Part shown: piece by piece, positions 8,525 to 20,784 of the stretch
Position numbering within the stretch: the first letter of the stretch is position 1
Layout of the letters: each line of letters opens with the position of its first letter
DNA from: Alligator mississippiensis
Lineage: Eukaryota; Chordata; Crocodylia; Alligatoridae
Assembly: GCF_030867095.1 (NCBI RefSeq)
Contig: NC_081824.1
Location: 356,643,829 to 356,707,828, forward strand
Reading direction: 5' to 3'
DNA: 64,000 nt
Position numbers and translations under genes: made by a program
Notes under the pieces: model-generated
Told to the model about the DNA's origin: nothing
Databases searched by the model: none
What the model saw: the letters and a program-made list of their open reading frames with translations, nothing else

Positions 8525-11500
8525 ACACATTAAACTGAGTTATTGTTGCATTCATATAAATATAAATATTGAATACATGGACATAAAGTGTCTAGGTATT
8601 TAAGTTACAAGCTAAATCATCAATATTTAATAGGAAATAGTAATCTGGCATCTAAGCATGTACTGTACTTATGTCCCATTTGACTGGTTAACATGGTATA
8701 CTACTATTTTTTGTATTTTAAAAGAAAAGGCTACACAATTTGATTTTATTCATAGTCATATACATGGGCATAGACCAAGGGAACAATGAAACAACTCTTA
8801 AAGTAGACTATTTGCCTTTGGGGTAGTTTTAATATTCTAGAAGGGTAACTGCATTCTGATCAGAAGGGAGGTTTCACCCATTTAACCATTTGTAGTTTAT
8901 AGAATCAATACACTTAGTGTGAATAGCAATCAGTGTAACATCTGTGTTATATTATATTCCTCTTCTGCTCCCTTCCCAAACCCCCTCAAGAAACAATTGA
9001 TTCTTAAGTTATAAAGTGGAAATCATGCCATTCCTATTTCCTCACCTGTTAATTGTCATAGCCTTCAATAATACAAATAATGACTATAATCAATAGCTTA
9101 GAGGAATTATAGTACTTTAACGTACCACTATAGAATGAAAACTTCAAATGTTCAATCTCTTTCCTGAAGGCAATATTTTTACAGGCTGGCAGATTTTCCT
9201 TTGTACAAATCCTAAGGTTTATTGCATGCCTCATAGTCTCTAGGGAATGATGTAGACAAGTTGCTTTGTGTTACAGAAAGATCTTTGTAGTCAGAAGTTG
9301 TTGTGCTTAGCATAAACTTACTTGTAGCTATTATATTAAGTTGAATTATGTATTTAGTTTAACTAGACATATATTAAGTATTACTTATTGATGAATTAGA
9401 AAGAAACTTCTCCCTCTTAATTTTAGTGGATCTAGATTTAAAAGTTTACATATATCTCTGCATTTAAATGTAACGGAGATTGGAACAGATACTGACAATT
9501 CTCAGAGCTTAGAGTATTTATGCATGACAATGTCACAGAAATTGGATATGCAGTTTATATTGGTTGAGATAGGTAGACTTTCTCATACAGTGCCAGCATC
9601 AGTGCCAGTGCCAGTGCCAGTAGATTGACACAGGAAATACTGTTTTAGAAGTGACGCTTGAATTACAATGAAGTAATAAGAATTTTGATTAGTTTTGCTA
9701 AAAGTGATTGCATATAGTATGTTTGGTATCGTACTTTAATAATCATGTAGGAATATACTAACTGGTAGGCACCGCAATGACAATGATTTATGGCATTTAA
9801 ATATAGGACCAGAGTCTCAGCTCATGTAAAATTGATGTAGCTTCCTTGACTTTCATTGATGGAATTAACAAGAGCTGAGAATCTGAGCAATTATTTCTAT
9901 TTTAATCATACATAATTTATTTATTGCAAACTTCTGATTTTGTTGTGTAAATAACACACATTATGCAGTAATAGTTACAACCTATAAAATCATGATGACT
10001 ATGATTGGTTCTATCTTGTTGTCTTGCTGTCCAGATTCTGACTTTTGTATTCGATTCTTGTTGTCCAGATTCTGATTTTTGTCCTGAGTCTACCATTGAA
10101 TCCTGCACACATAAATAATGTATTGGGTTGAAGACAGAAGACACAGTTCCTCATAACAAGTTGTCCACTTTCTATCAGGGAAAAAAGTTCTTATTCTTAA
10201 GTCAGCAAACTATTGCTTTTCTGGAAAAAAAGGAAGATTCTGGCTGCTTCTGAGCATGAACTAGGTCAAATCACTAAGTAGGACATATAAATCCTAAAGT
10301 TTTTAAAATGTAGGTTTTAGAGATACAGATTATATTTTCTGTGGGAAGTATTTGAATTTGAGAATTATGTGTGCAGACACATTTATTAAAGTTGGACCTT
10401 TCAATGTGAAACATCAGTTAGCATCCTCAGACAGCTATTTTATACTGTAAACAGTTAAGAGTGTTTTATGTATATGGATATTGTCCTTCAAAACTAGCTT
10501 AAATACTGTAATGTGTTACTTATATCTGTTCGTATATTACTAAAAAAATCCTTGTCTCATTATTTTGCTTTAATGCTAGGATGTTAAATTAGAAAATAGG
10601 AAACATACCGTTATTTTATGTGGGCTTTTAACCAGGCCCTGAATATAAATTAGAAAGCACATGGAATGAACATGTAATTGAGATGACATAATATTTAAAA
10701 TTAGTTCAGATTTGTGATTTTACATGCTAGAAAACATGCACAAAAATAAGGCTACTTATAGTTAGAAAGTATGAGTTAATGAGTACCTTATTGTCACAAA
10801 TGATTCAGTTGATCGATTGACAACTGGTACATTTCTGCCCCTGGATTTTATTTGATCAAAGACCTGTATAAACTCTTACTATGGTTATGATTTAGCACCA
10901 AAGGAGAGTTTCAAACACAAACAAGTAAAGCTAAAAATTAAACATGCTGTTGATATCGCAAGAACAGCCCTCTGAAAATTTACTAATTTATAAAAATTAC
11001 TTTAAAAATAAGTAACACATACTGAAGGAACCATGGCCATTTGTACATTTTGAATTAAATATTTTTATATTTGTCAATCCCTTGCAGTCAAGGATGATTG
11101 TCTTCCACAATTGGTTTATCTGTGGGTCTAAAGAAGGCTGATGAGGCCAATCCAGGATTGACAAACTCTACTGAAATTCAGGAATGTGTTTCTTTGCAGG
11201 GTGGGTGCCTCTGGGTACTTTTGTTTTGGTCTGCAACATGTTGTTTCTGCCACTCCTGATTTTCCGTCTTCTGTTGTTATTGTACATTGAAAAAAATACG
11301 TTTATACATCACTGTTAAAAACACATCATGCAGTTTGAATGCTTGCACAAACTGATGTTTGTGCCTTTTTGTTTGCTGCAATGAATATAAAATGAGAAAT
11401 TGAAAGCTTAACTGTTTCTTGAGTAGGTCTTTGGATTTGACATGAAGTTGTTGTCAATGCATCTTATTTTAGCAATAGTGAATTGCAACTGCAGTACAAT

Positions 11501-13726
11501 TAAAGGCCTGTTCCTGCCTCTAATAAACAACATGACCACTGGCACCAATGAGTTTTTACATGGAGCCCCAATATCCTGATTCAGCAAGGAGCAATACCTG
11601 CAAATTCCCTATGGCCATCCTTCAGTCTGAAGATTGGATCAGTAACAGCTGCCAGTCCATATATGGAGATCTTAATGCCACACAGGTCTTATGGTTCTGC
11701 CCTCAGGTCTCTCTTATATACTGGTTCACTTGGGGCCAACAAAGATGATCTCTGAATAGTTTGCAGGGAATTCACTTTCATTTCTCTTTCTAGGAAAAAC
11801 AGTAATCAGAAATGTAATAATTCTATCATTTGTCACACCTGAAATACTTGCTTTTTACTTGATCTGTCAACACTCAGATATGGCCTTGAGACCAGGAACT
11901 AGGCCTTATTAAGAATTACCTAACAGCTAAAAGTCAGCTTGAAAGCTGTATTCTTACATGTACTTTTTTTTTTTCTTTGAGCATCACTTTTAACACTTCA
12001 GAAAATGGAAAATGGCATTAGTATAAATATTGGGTTTATAGGAAGCTGTATTCACATGACAACTGTAAGGCATGCTAAGAGGGTTTTTGCTGTCCTGCAT
12101 TAGTATGATGGCACTGGGCTCAAGCACTGTTCATGTAGTTATAATACCTTTATGGGTAAATGCCTGTGAAGATCAATGTGTATGTTTGAGATATTAATGG
12201 AAGTAGAAGTATTTCATTATATGGCTACCAATGTCAAGTGATATTGGTGGGGGAGGAGAAGAAGGGGAAGGTATGAGACCTCCCCGACTTTTGTATTTTT
12301 AACTCCATCATTTGTTGATGAACTCTGAAATAGCATTTGCTTTTCACTCTCACAAGAGCAAATTTTGTAGGCGTAAAACTGTAACAGGAAGGCTGCACTG
12401 ATTCTCCCCTCCTTGTGAAATATTCTGAGGTGTGTATATTTATGTGAGAATGGAATGGGTCGTCTTATTTTCTTCTTCATTTTATTTTCCTCTCTCAAAC
12501 AATATGAGAACTGCAATCCATCACAATCCTCTTTTTCAAAAGACTTACTCCATGTGAATATTCAGAGACCTAACTGCTAATTTTAGCACGGCTTCACTAC
12601 ATTTTACTTTTGTAAGTGATGTAGAGCCAATAGATCTAGGTGACAGAGGACTTACTTTACTAAGTTCCAAGTACAAGGTCAATCACCAAGTTATATACAA
12701 ACACAATAAACAAAATAGGTTTGCACTAGTGACACAGAATGTGATATTACATATTGGGAAAATGTGAAACAGGGACTACCCAGCCTGACTTTTGGGTTCA
12801 TGACTGAGTTTGCAGAACTAGTTATAGGGAGAATTTTTTTAACTTGTAAAAAGACATACAGAATACTTCAATCATTCCTGAGAACTGTTCATGAAAGGGC
12901 ATTTCCCAAAAATCTCCCCTCAATTTATACACAAATTTGGGGTTTAGCTGCTTCTGTAATACACTGTCCATGACAGACCCAATAAAACTTTGCCTGTATG
13001 CAGAGTCTATACTGTGAAAGTGGGTGATAACTTAGTAGCAAGGTAAGATGGCAGCTAGCCAGTGATGAAGCTGATGAGGATTCACATTATCTTCCTCTGT
13101 TCTACTCGCCCCAAGTCTCATGGAAAAGATAATGAAGCTGTATTACCATTTGTACTAAACTGCATACTTGGAAGCTGCAGAGAGTATTGGTAGTGTTGAT
13201 CACATGAACCCACACTACAATGTGATGGGAGTGGTGATGGGGGAATACTGGTGAGACACCTGAATTTCTTAGACTCATGAAGATCTTTTGGAATCCACCT
13301 GGTTTCAGAAAGTCACAGCAGGAGAGCAATAAACCCTTTGCCCTCTTATTTTATGATGCAGAGAGTTACTGAGTGGGATCTAAATGGAAATTTCCTCACC
13401 AGGTCCTACTGTGGAGGGGATGACCTGAGTGGAAGTTACAAGCAAACAATATACATGGTGCAGAGACATTTTGGACATCTCCCAACTTCTGATGTCAATG
13501 AGAGGGTTTTTCCCCCCTCTTTGACTTAAGTGGGATTAGAGGGAGACCAAATTCTGCTAAAAATCCTACCTTTGGAGTATCACATTGCCATTTTCAAAGA
13601 ACAAGTCCACTTTAGATAATCTGTTTAGAAAAAATAGACACATTTCCAAAGTGATGTTGAACACAATTGAAAGACATTACAATTCAAGAAATATATGTTA
13701 TTTTAGAATTGTCTGAATAAGTAGTA
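8525..13726. other. AT-rich intron, no gene
   Basis: No coding or RNA gene was recognised. A segment at about 11080-11290 (containing 'caaggatgattgtcttcc' and 'gaaggctgatgaggccaatc') looks like an old interspersed repeat but I cannot assign it. Short direct repeats occur at 9595-9625 (GTGCCA units) and 10020-10085 (two copies of a 'ttgtccagattctga' block). Confidence 0.5.
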
Positions 13727-13850
13727 TCACAGATTCAGAGAACTGTATGGCTGGAAGGGACCTCATGAGATCATCGGGTCCAGCCCCCCTGCTCTGGGCA
13801 GGAAAGACTACTGGGGTCAAATAACCCCAGCAAGGTGTGCGTTCAAATGT
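13727..13850 (-). mobile_element. CR1 LINE 3' end fragment
   Basis: Plus-strand 'ggctggaagggacctcatga' followed by 'gatcatcgggtccagcccc' is the reverse complement of the CR1 3' terminus, so the copy is in minus orientation and severely 5'-truncated. Confidence 0.85.
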
Positions 13851-15104
13851 GTACCATATCATAAAGGCCTAAGACAGAACAAAAACATTTTTTTCAGGAA
13901 ATAAGTGTTAGAAAGATATTTAGGATGATTCTTGAATATCTGTTTGATCCCAGCTGGACCTCAGATCTGCACTAAATTGGATTACTTTTGCCTGAATGGA
14001 ATATCCGAGCAGAATCTTGAGCATACTGAGACACTTCAACTTTGCAACAAACATCAGTGAATCCTCTCATTATTCTTTCAACCTATTAGCTATCAAAAGC
14101 ATACATAAGTTTCCTATTACAGACAAGGAAAAAAGGTAGATAGTCTGTGATAAGTACCTCATAATATTTCTTATGATTCTCATCATTCCCTTAGGAAAAA
14201 TAAATAGGAGTTTCAGAATATATCATGCATTTCTGATTATTATTCTGTTTTGCTTACCTTGCTCTTCATTTGTGAGCAGTTATGCTTATGAAAGATACTC
14301 GCCCCTTTCAGCAAAATTTAAGTTGTATCAGTTATACGTCCACTTACAGATTTAAAGATCTTTTATCTAAAAAAATCCTTTGATACATGTATTAAATACA
14401 ACCCTGTTATGTATTTAAGCAAATAAAAAATGTTAATTACATCATCTCTCATATGAACATGATACGGTAATTGAGTTCTAAGTATGAAGTCATAAACAAC
14501 TAATGCTTAGAAATGTGTTATTACAAATTATTTTTTATTAGATAAGCACTCTCCCAGGGTATATTAATATATTAATACAAGCAATGGATTGAAAAACACC
14601 TATTTTTTCTTAGGTGTTTCTTTAAAGTAAAGCTCAATTTATGGCTATAACAAAGAAAAAAACAGTAAATAAAACAGATGTAGTTAGTCCTGTTTCCATA
14701 GTTATAGTCCAGCTTTTATTGACTTTGTACTACTATAAAATAAGAAAATGAATGTATATATTTTGGAAATTTATTTAAGAAAAAGAAAACAGTGAACCCC
14801 AAATTAAATGAAATTACTCTTAAGCACCCTTAATATTTTTATTACATATGATATTTGGTGCAAGTAAGATTATCTACAGAAATGTTTTGTGAATAATAAG
14901 AACACCTTATTTATTCACAGTTGCAGTAAAATATGTTTGTATATTTACAGATTTGCCACTGAATTGCAAAAGGAAATCACACTGACATTTTACAAAATAT
15001 GAATAGATTTTTTTTTAAAAAAGACTTAGAATCTTACATAAGAAAAACAGAAATAATGTCAATTAAACAGCTGCTTTCATAAAGTTGGAAATGTGCAGAA
15101 AACT
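13851..15104. other. AT-rich intron, no gene
   Basis: No gene or classifiable repeat was seen. A small perfect hairpin AAACACCTA/TAGGTGTTT occupies 14594-14602 and 14611-14619. Confidence 0.55.
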
Positions 15105-15488
15105 AGGTTTTAGATGTTTACACATGCAATTAATTAGATGCTTATTGTGTCTAAGTTTACTCCCAGGTGCACTGTTTGCACATGTGCCTGGGACTGCAGC
15201 ACATTGAACAGGGGTGGAGCAGCCCCAGGTGGCACCGGGCTGCAGGGGTAAGCCTGCCAGCCCCAGTCTACTCTGACCCTTCTCAACATGCTGCAGAGGG
15301 GCTGGCCAGGGCACAAGGGTACTCCAGTGTGGGGCTAGCCAACAGGGTATTACTTGTATTTACAAGTACTATCACGCTATGGAGTTTATTTGTTTATTCC
15401 AGCCTAATGACTCTGCAGATGTAGGTGCAAGAAGTTTACCATGGAGCTAATTAGTCTACTTGGCAGTAAATGTTTCATGTAGACACTT
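15105..15488. mobile_element. Foldback DNA element, copy 1 of the CATCTACACATG family
   Basis: Ends resemble inverted 'gatgtttacacatg' and 'catgtagacac'. The body has a GC-rich centre (ctgcagaggggctggcc) and an AT-rich shoulder with the palindrome ACTTGTA-TT-TACAAGT. Four other copies in this window (near 17365, 37361, 48028 and 63868) share parts of this plan. It has no coding capacity and is a probable non-autonomous DNA transposon. Confidence 0.6.
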
Positions 15489-15819
15489 TGAGTATGGAGT
15501 AAAACCATTTAAGGGGAGATGACTATTATAAGTAGAGAAAAAAAAAAGTCAAATTGTCTGCATATACCCGTTACATTTTTAGTATTTAAATTTGTATTCT
15601 TTCTACACTCAAAAGATGCATATTTGGTCATATTTTGCATGGTGAGAATATTATAAAATTGAAAATACTGAGCTGATAGTTTTGTCAGTAACTTCCAAGG
15701 GCTCGTATTTGTGGAACATTATTTCCATAAGTTATTCAATGAAGTTGTGAGTTTGCTGTTGTAGTTGATCCTCATGGAAAACATCCATTGAGATCAAAGA
15801 GAGATCACTGTATGGAATT

Positions 15820-16130
15820 GCTATTAGACGGTTGCTGAGTCTTATATGTAAAGATTCGTTATTCTGCAACTCGTTACTGACGACCAAATCATCAGCAGGT
15901 ACATTTTATGCCTTTTGTTTCTTTACGGTACACCAGAAACTGGCAATCCGTGGCCCACAGAGGGCCCGTGAATCTGGGACGACAGCGATGGTTCTGTGGC
16001 AGGGTGATGAGCTGGTCATCAGTATTTGGTGGTTGGGAAATCCCTGGCACAGGGCAGCCCATGATGTCAGTGATCAGGTCACAGGCAGTGGCCCTCTTTA
16101 GACCGAGCTCTATTAATTTGGGTTACTGCT
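15820..16130. other. CpG-containing island, unexplained
   Basis: This 300-bp patch is richer in GC and CpG than its AT-rich surroundings. It is open on both strands. On the minus strand a frame of about 75 codons runs from about 16119 to 15897 and includes ATACDLITDIMGCPVPG. I recognise no family. It may be a decayed coding fragment of a transposon or retrocopy, or a noncoding regulatory element. Confidence 0.3.
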
Positions 16131-17364
16131 GTTCAAAAGTTGCCTCCCCCCTCACATCACACCAGAAATGTATCATGTATTAACATGATGACAAAGCTAA
16201 TGTTTTTAGTTTCATATTGGGGATTCCTATAATTATTTTGTCTACCCTAACATTCTTTAATTTTCCATTAAAAAAATCTCTAGTAGTATATGTAGCCATC
16301 AGACCTTTTATTAATTTATTCTCTCTTTCTTTTTAGTTACTGATTTTGAAAATTTCAAACATGAAAAAATAATAGTTAGAGTTTTAGAAAATAGAAAATG
16401 AAAATCATGATAAAAAAAATCACCTGCATTTAGTTACTGGAATTAATGATCAAATTCCCCACTCTGTTTTGTTTAATCAGAGTTAAGGTTATTTTTTGTG
16501 TACTGACAACCATCTAAATACAGTAACAAGACTATCTAGACCATTGCTAATCTCAGGTCTCTGTAAAAACAAAAAACACTATTTTCAGCACATGCCTATT
16601 GAGTTCTAACAGTTGTAACTCTCATTAGGCAAAATAGGGAAAGAAAAGGGTGTCAAACAAATGTGCATGTATTCTGTAAAAGTACTATTCATATCCAACA
16701 GGAAACCCCAACACATTGCTTTCCTTTTCTGCTAGGAACATGTCTGTGTGGCTGTGCTGATGGATCAGTGCCTGGCTAGAGAAATTATGTGTATCTCATC
16801 CAATAACCTTAGGTTCTGCATTAGAAAATCACTATGAAGGTCCCTTTGTAGCAGCTCCTTTATGCATTCAGACAGGACAGAGGTGGCTTATGGGATGAAA
16901 AAGTTCTTGTAAGTTTCCCTGCTTAGTGCCTGCCAGAATGTGGCCTAGTATTGTAAAGAAGTGGCAATTAATTAATAAAATGCACTTGAAAACACTGGGC
17001 CAACTTACTTTCTTAACATTATTACTTTGAATAGAATTCTACAAGTGCAGCTGAAAATATTATTTGGCCCTCTCTATAGCTACATTGTATCTAGAAGTGA
17101 GTTTGTGAGATGGGCCACATTAAAATCTAAGTTTAGCTAACTTGGTGTAGTGTAGGGGTCAAGGAATGGTGCTTACCATTTCATATCCCATTTTAGTTAG
17201 AAGTGCATTATAGGTTTTTTGTCTATACTTGAATCTGATAAATTGTAAAACTGAGGCCTATAAAAATATAAAAGTTGGCAACCTCATTGTACTTACAATA
17301 TTAAATCAGAACTGTAACAAAAGCTTTGTGAATTTCAGAAGTTGAAATTCATTTAATCAACATG
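16131..17364. other. AT-rich intron, no gene
   Basis: Nothing recognisable beyond short A/T runs. Confidence 0.55.
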
Positions 17365-17653
17365 CTATGCAGGGGCTGCCTCAGGCATAGGTGTTCCAGT
17401 GTGGGGCTAGCAGGCAGCCCCTGTACTGAAGCACCCTCATGCCCCAGCCAGCCATGTCAGCATCTACACATGTGCTTCTGCTGCAGTATAAAAAAAACTC
17501 CGCAATAGGACCAGGATAATACTTGTGTTTACAAGTACTAACCTGCTGTGGAGTTTATTAGTTTACTTCAGCCTAATAGCCCTGAACATGTAGATGTGAG
17601 ATGTTTACCGTGGAGCTCCTTGGTCTACTCTGTAGTCCCGTGTAGACACACCC
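17365..17653. mobile_element. Foldback DNA element, copy 2, truncated
   Basis: Shares with the copy at 15105 the palindromic core 'acttgtgtttacaagtacta', 'gtggagtttattagtttact' and the end 'gtgtagacacaccc'. The GC-rich left half (gcaggcagcccctg) is itself inverted-repeat-like. The left terminus is not clear. Confidence 0.6.
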
Positions 17654-18377
17654 ATTATGGATTAAAACTTTATTATGTAAAATTCAGAAGGTAAATTTCA
17701 TTCAGTTTACTGAATTTGCTTTATGGACTTTGTTGCAAAGGGGAAAGATGAAACAATGTTTTAAATGCCCAGTTTCTTCCCTTGACTGATTATATTAATT
17801 TGCTATAGTTGTTAGACTAATGCTGTTTCTATTCTTTGTTAGTCAATTTGGTCTTTATCCCATTCTCTTAGGCTGTTGATCTTTCAGACATAGTATGGCA
17901 AAATACAATGCATCTAATTTGTTAAAGCTATGAATGGAAAAAAAAAATCCCCAAAGACAGATGAGCAGAATTAACTTGTCACTTCCAAAAAAAGAGCATG
18001 GGTCACTCACTGGTGTTATACGGCCAGATACTGATCACAGTCTCCTTGCATGGGAATTTCCAGGGTGCACAAAATAAGGTCCCTAAAGCCCTGGGAGCAC
18101 CTGCCCAGGGCAGCTGGAGAGCATGGGCAGCCTGGGACTGCCTGAGCTCTTTTGCCATAAATGAACAGACATTGGTTGTGAAAAGGTGGCGAAAACTATG
18201 ACTAGGGATTCTCATGCACATAAGGAGTAAAACATTTATTTGCTTGGGTTTTGTGCATCTAACCCTAACCCTCCACTTTCCCCCCCCCCCAAAAAAAAAA
18301 AACCCAGCAAAATTTACTTGGTTGGTGCAATATAATTCTGCCCTAAAAGTTTTGATTTTGACAACTGCATCTCTGAA
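17654..18377. other. Intron with C11A12 homopolymer junction
   Basis: At 18280-18302 eleven C are followed directly by twelve A. Just before it, 'aaccctaaccct' is a short telomere-like motif (two units only, probably chance). No gene is visible; local open frames read the homopolymer. Confidence 0.6.
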
Positions 18378-18654
18378 TAGGCTGATCATGAGAAAATATG
18401 GGACAGTTTCCCACCTCCCTGCTCTCCTAAGTCACCAGCACTGCTAGAGGCAGGGGCAGGGCAGCATGGTGCAGTGGGCAGGTGCCTGCCTACCTACCTG
18501 CCTGTCTAGTGCACCGTGCCACTCTGTGCCGCTCTACCTCCCTGCAAGGTTACCTCTGTTTCTGGTATGCTCATTTTAATTCTCACCAGCTGGCTGGGAC
18601 CAGCCTCTGAAATGTGGGACTGTCCCCGCTAAACGGGGATGTATGGTCATCCCA
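18378..18654. mobile_element. hAT-like element with perfect 8-bp target duplication
   Basis: The element is flanked on both sides by TCTCTGAA (18370-18377 and 18655-18662). Its ends are inverted: TAGGCTGATCA on the left and TGGTCATCCCA on the right. 'gggacagt' and 'actgtccc' blocks sit just inside. At 277 bp it is non-coding and non-autonomous. An 8-bp duplication and these ends fit the hAT superfamily. Confidence 0.85.
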
Positions 18655-18662
18655 TCTCTGAA

Positions 18663-20144
18663 GCAAAAATGTTTAGTTGAACTATTTTTTAACTAGCTCT
18701 CATACATCTTATTTGAGTATTATAGGCAGAACAGCCTACAAGGGTTAAATTGGTGTTAATAATTCAGAGACTGGATGGATGATTGATGAGGTGTTTTCTT
18801 ATTTTTTCAAAACAGAATAAGTGGTTATAGGTTAATTTTGATCCTGTTACAATAAAAATGATGGCTCTAAAAGAATTATTTTAATGAGTTAACTTAAGAA
18901 CCTTCATTCCTAACGAAAGGTCAGCCAAGCCATTTTCTGTTTCCTTTTAATCTATTTTGTAGCTAGATAACTCAAGTTATTATAAGATTTTTTTTCAGAA
19001 ACAGCCTTTGATGATAGACAGTCTTGCTGACAAATTAGTGCAGGACTGGTATACAAAAGCAGCATTTTAAGAGTAAATTCAAGATAAAAAAATTGTGTTG
19101 TGGCTATAAAGGGTAGAGGCTATAAATCAGTTACTTAAACAGAAAAATCTTTATTAAAGAAATTTGCAGATAGCTAAATCAGGTAGAAAGAAGCCAATAA
19201 AATTCTGTTAAGAAAAAACCTACATAAATCCCATGTTTTGAAAGTAGAGAATATTGTAGTTAAGGTATCCGAACTACCTCAACTCTGCCTCTTAGCTATT
19301 TCCATTCCTTTCATTATTCCTTCAATAGTTAGTTTGTACAGTAAGGTTTTGATCTAAAATATCATTCTCTAAGGACTTAAAAAAGTTTCCACCCTACAAG
19401 GAAAACTTTGAACACCCATTTAATGTACAGGTGGAGGAGCAATGATATGTACCAGAAAATGCTTTCATATACATAATTGAACTTACCTCTCCATTGTAGA
19501 CATGTTGGTGTGCATATAGAAATTTAGATCACTATTTGGAAAGTGAAATCACAGGGCCAGAGCATATAAAATGCTATGCATATATATGGCACCCAACAGG
19601 ATTATGTCTATTCATGGAAAGGGGGAGGAAGAGTTGCCTCCAATGTGGGCTTTGTCTAATCAGGAATCTGTAAATAAGATTTTCCTTATGTTGCACTCTT
19701 CTGTCCCCTCAACCCTCTATGGCATGTATTTGATAAGAAGGCCAATATCAGTACGAGCAATGAGATTTAAGACATGCTACTTTCTGTGAGCATTTAAAAG
19801 ATAAAATTCTTTGTGGGTGGATTTTGTTATTAAAAGGGTTACGTTAGGCTGGATACCTTAGGTGTGATTTTCCAGGTGTTCAAATGTCTGTGTTTTATCT
19901 CCATTTGGAAATTTCCTGCTTCTTTCTGTCTGCTTTTTGGTAAGTGAAAGAATGTTCACCTAATTTAAATAACTAAATATAAATGACATACCTTAAACTT
20001 CACTTTTCTTAGTTTATCCTATAGTCCTAACTTGAAAGGAACGGGGGGCAGAGGAGGGGAGGTTATGTTCTCCTCTTCCGTCATGGACTCATCCCTCCTG
20101 CTGCTTATAGATAGCTTTTAGAATTCCTCATTGAACCGTATCAC
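18663..20144. other. AT-rich intron, no gene
   Basis: No gene, array or recognisable transposon end was found. Confidence 0.55.
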
Positions 20145-20784
20145 CAGGGGCAGATCCAGGGGCTGGCAAAAGCGGGGTGCAGAAGCAGATGTCCATGCTG
20201 CAGGGGTGGCTGCATCCCCACTCCTAGTCTCCTCTCCCCTCCCCTCCCCCATCCCCCAAGCCACTGTTATGAACAGACAATGCTGTGGGACATTTTTTAA
20301 GTCACCAAAGCAGATAAGAATCCCCAACTCTTTCCATTCTCAAAGGCATATTCCCTTCCCTCTCTATCCCTCGCCTGCATGCCACTGCTGCTTTCCACAC
20401 TGTCCCAAGGGTAAGGGAAGCTTCAAAGGTGCTCCTGCCAGACCCAGCCAGGTTGAGTGGGGGCTGGGCTCAGAGAATGGGTGGACAGGCATGGGTTCTC
20501 CCACCCTGTCTGTTCCCCTGGGGGCAGGCACCAGGAGGGGGAGCCAACCCTCCCATCCATCAATACCGCTGCTGTTGCTGTTCCCAGCTGAGCCCAACCA
20601 CCACACAGTGGGGGAATGGGAAGCGAGGGGACATGTTTTTCTGCACAGAGTGGAGAATTTTTTACCTGCTTTGGGGACTTGAAAAAAAAAAAGTCCCCAG
20701 AGGCTTTTGTGGTACAGTCCAGTCCAAAAGGGTGGGGCGGGGGTGTGTGGAGGGAAGGGTATATAGCCTATGGATTGGCTCCTG
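20145..20784. mobile_element. hAT-like element with CAGGGGCAGATCC ends
   Basis: The left end CAGGGGCAGATCCAGG pairs as an inverted repeat with the right end (reverse complement CAGGAGCCAATCCATA), ending in CTG at 20784. Flanking 8-mers CGTATCAC and TATATTAC agree at 5 of 8 positions, as expected for an old duplication. The GC-rich interior produces several spurious open frames on both strands. A short relative is at 40482-40640. Confidence 0.6.

Noticed and set aside
18260..18272. Telomere-like AACCCTAACCCT
   Set aside because: Only two units, next to a homopolymer; not enough for an interstitial telomeric array.
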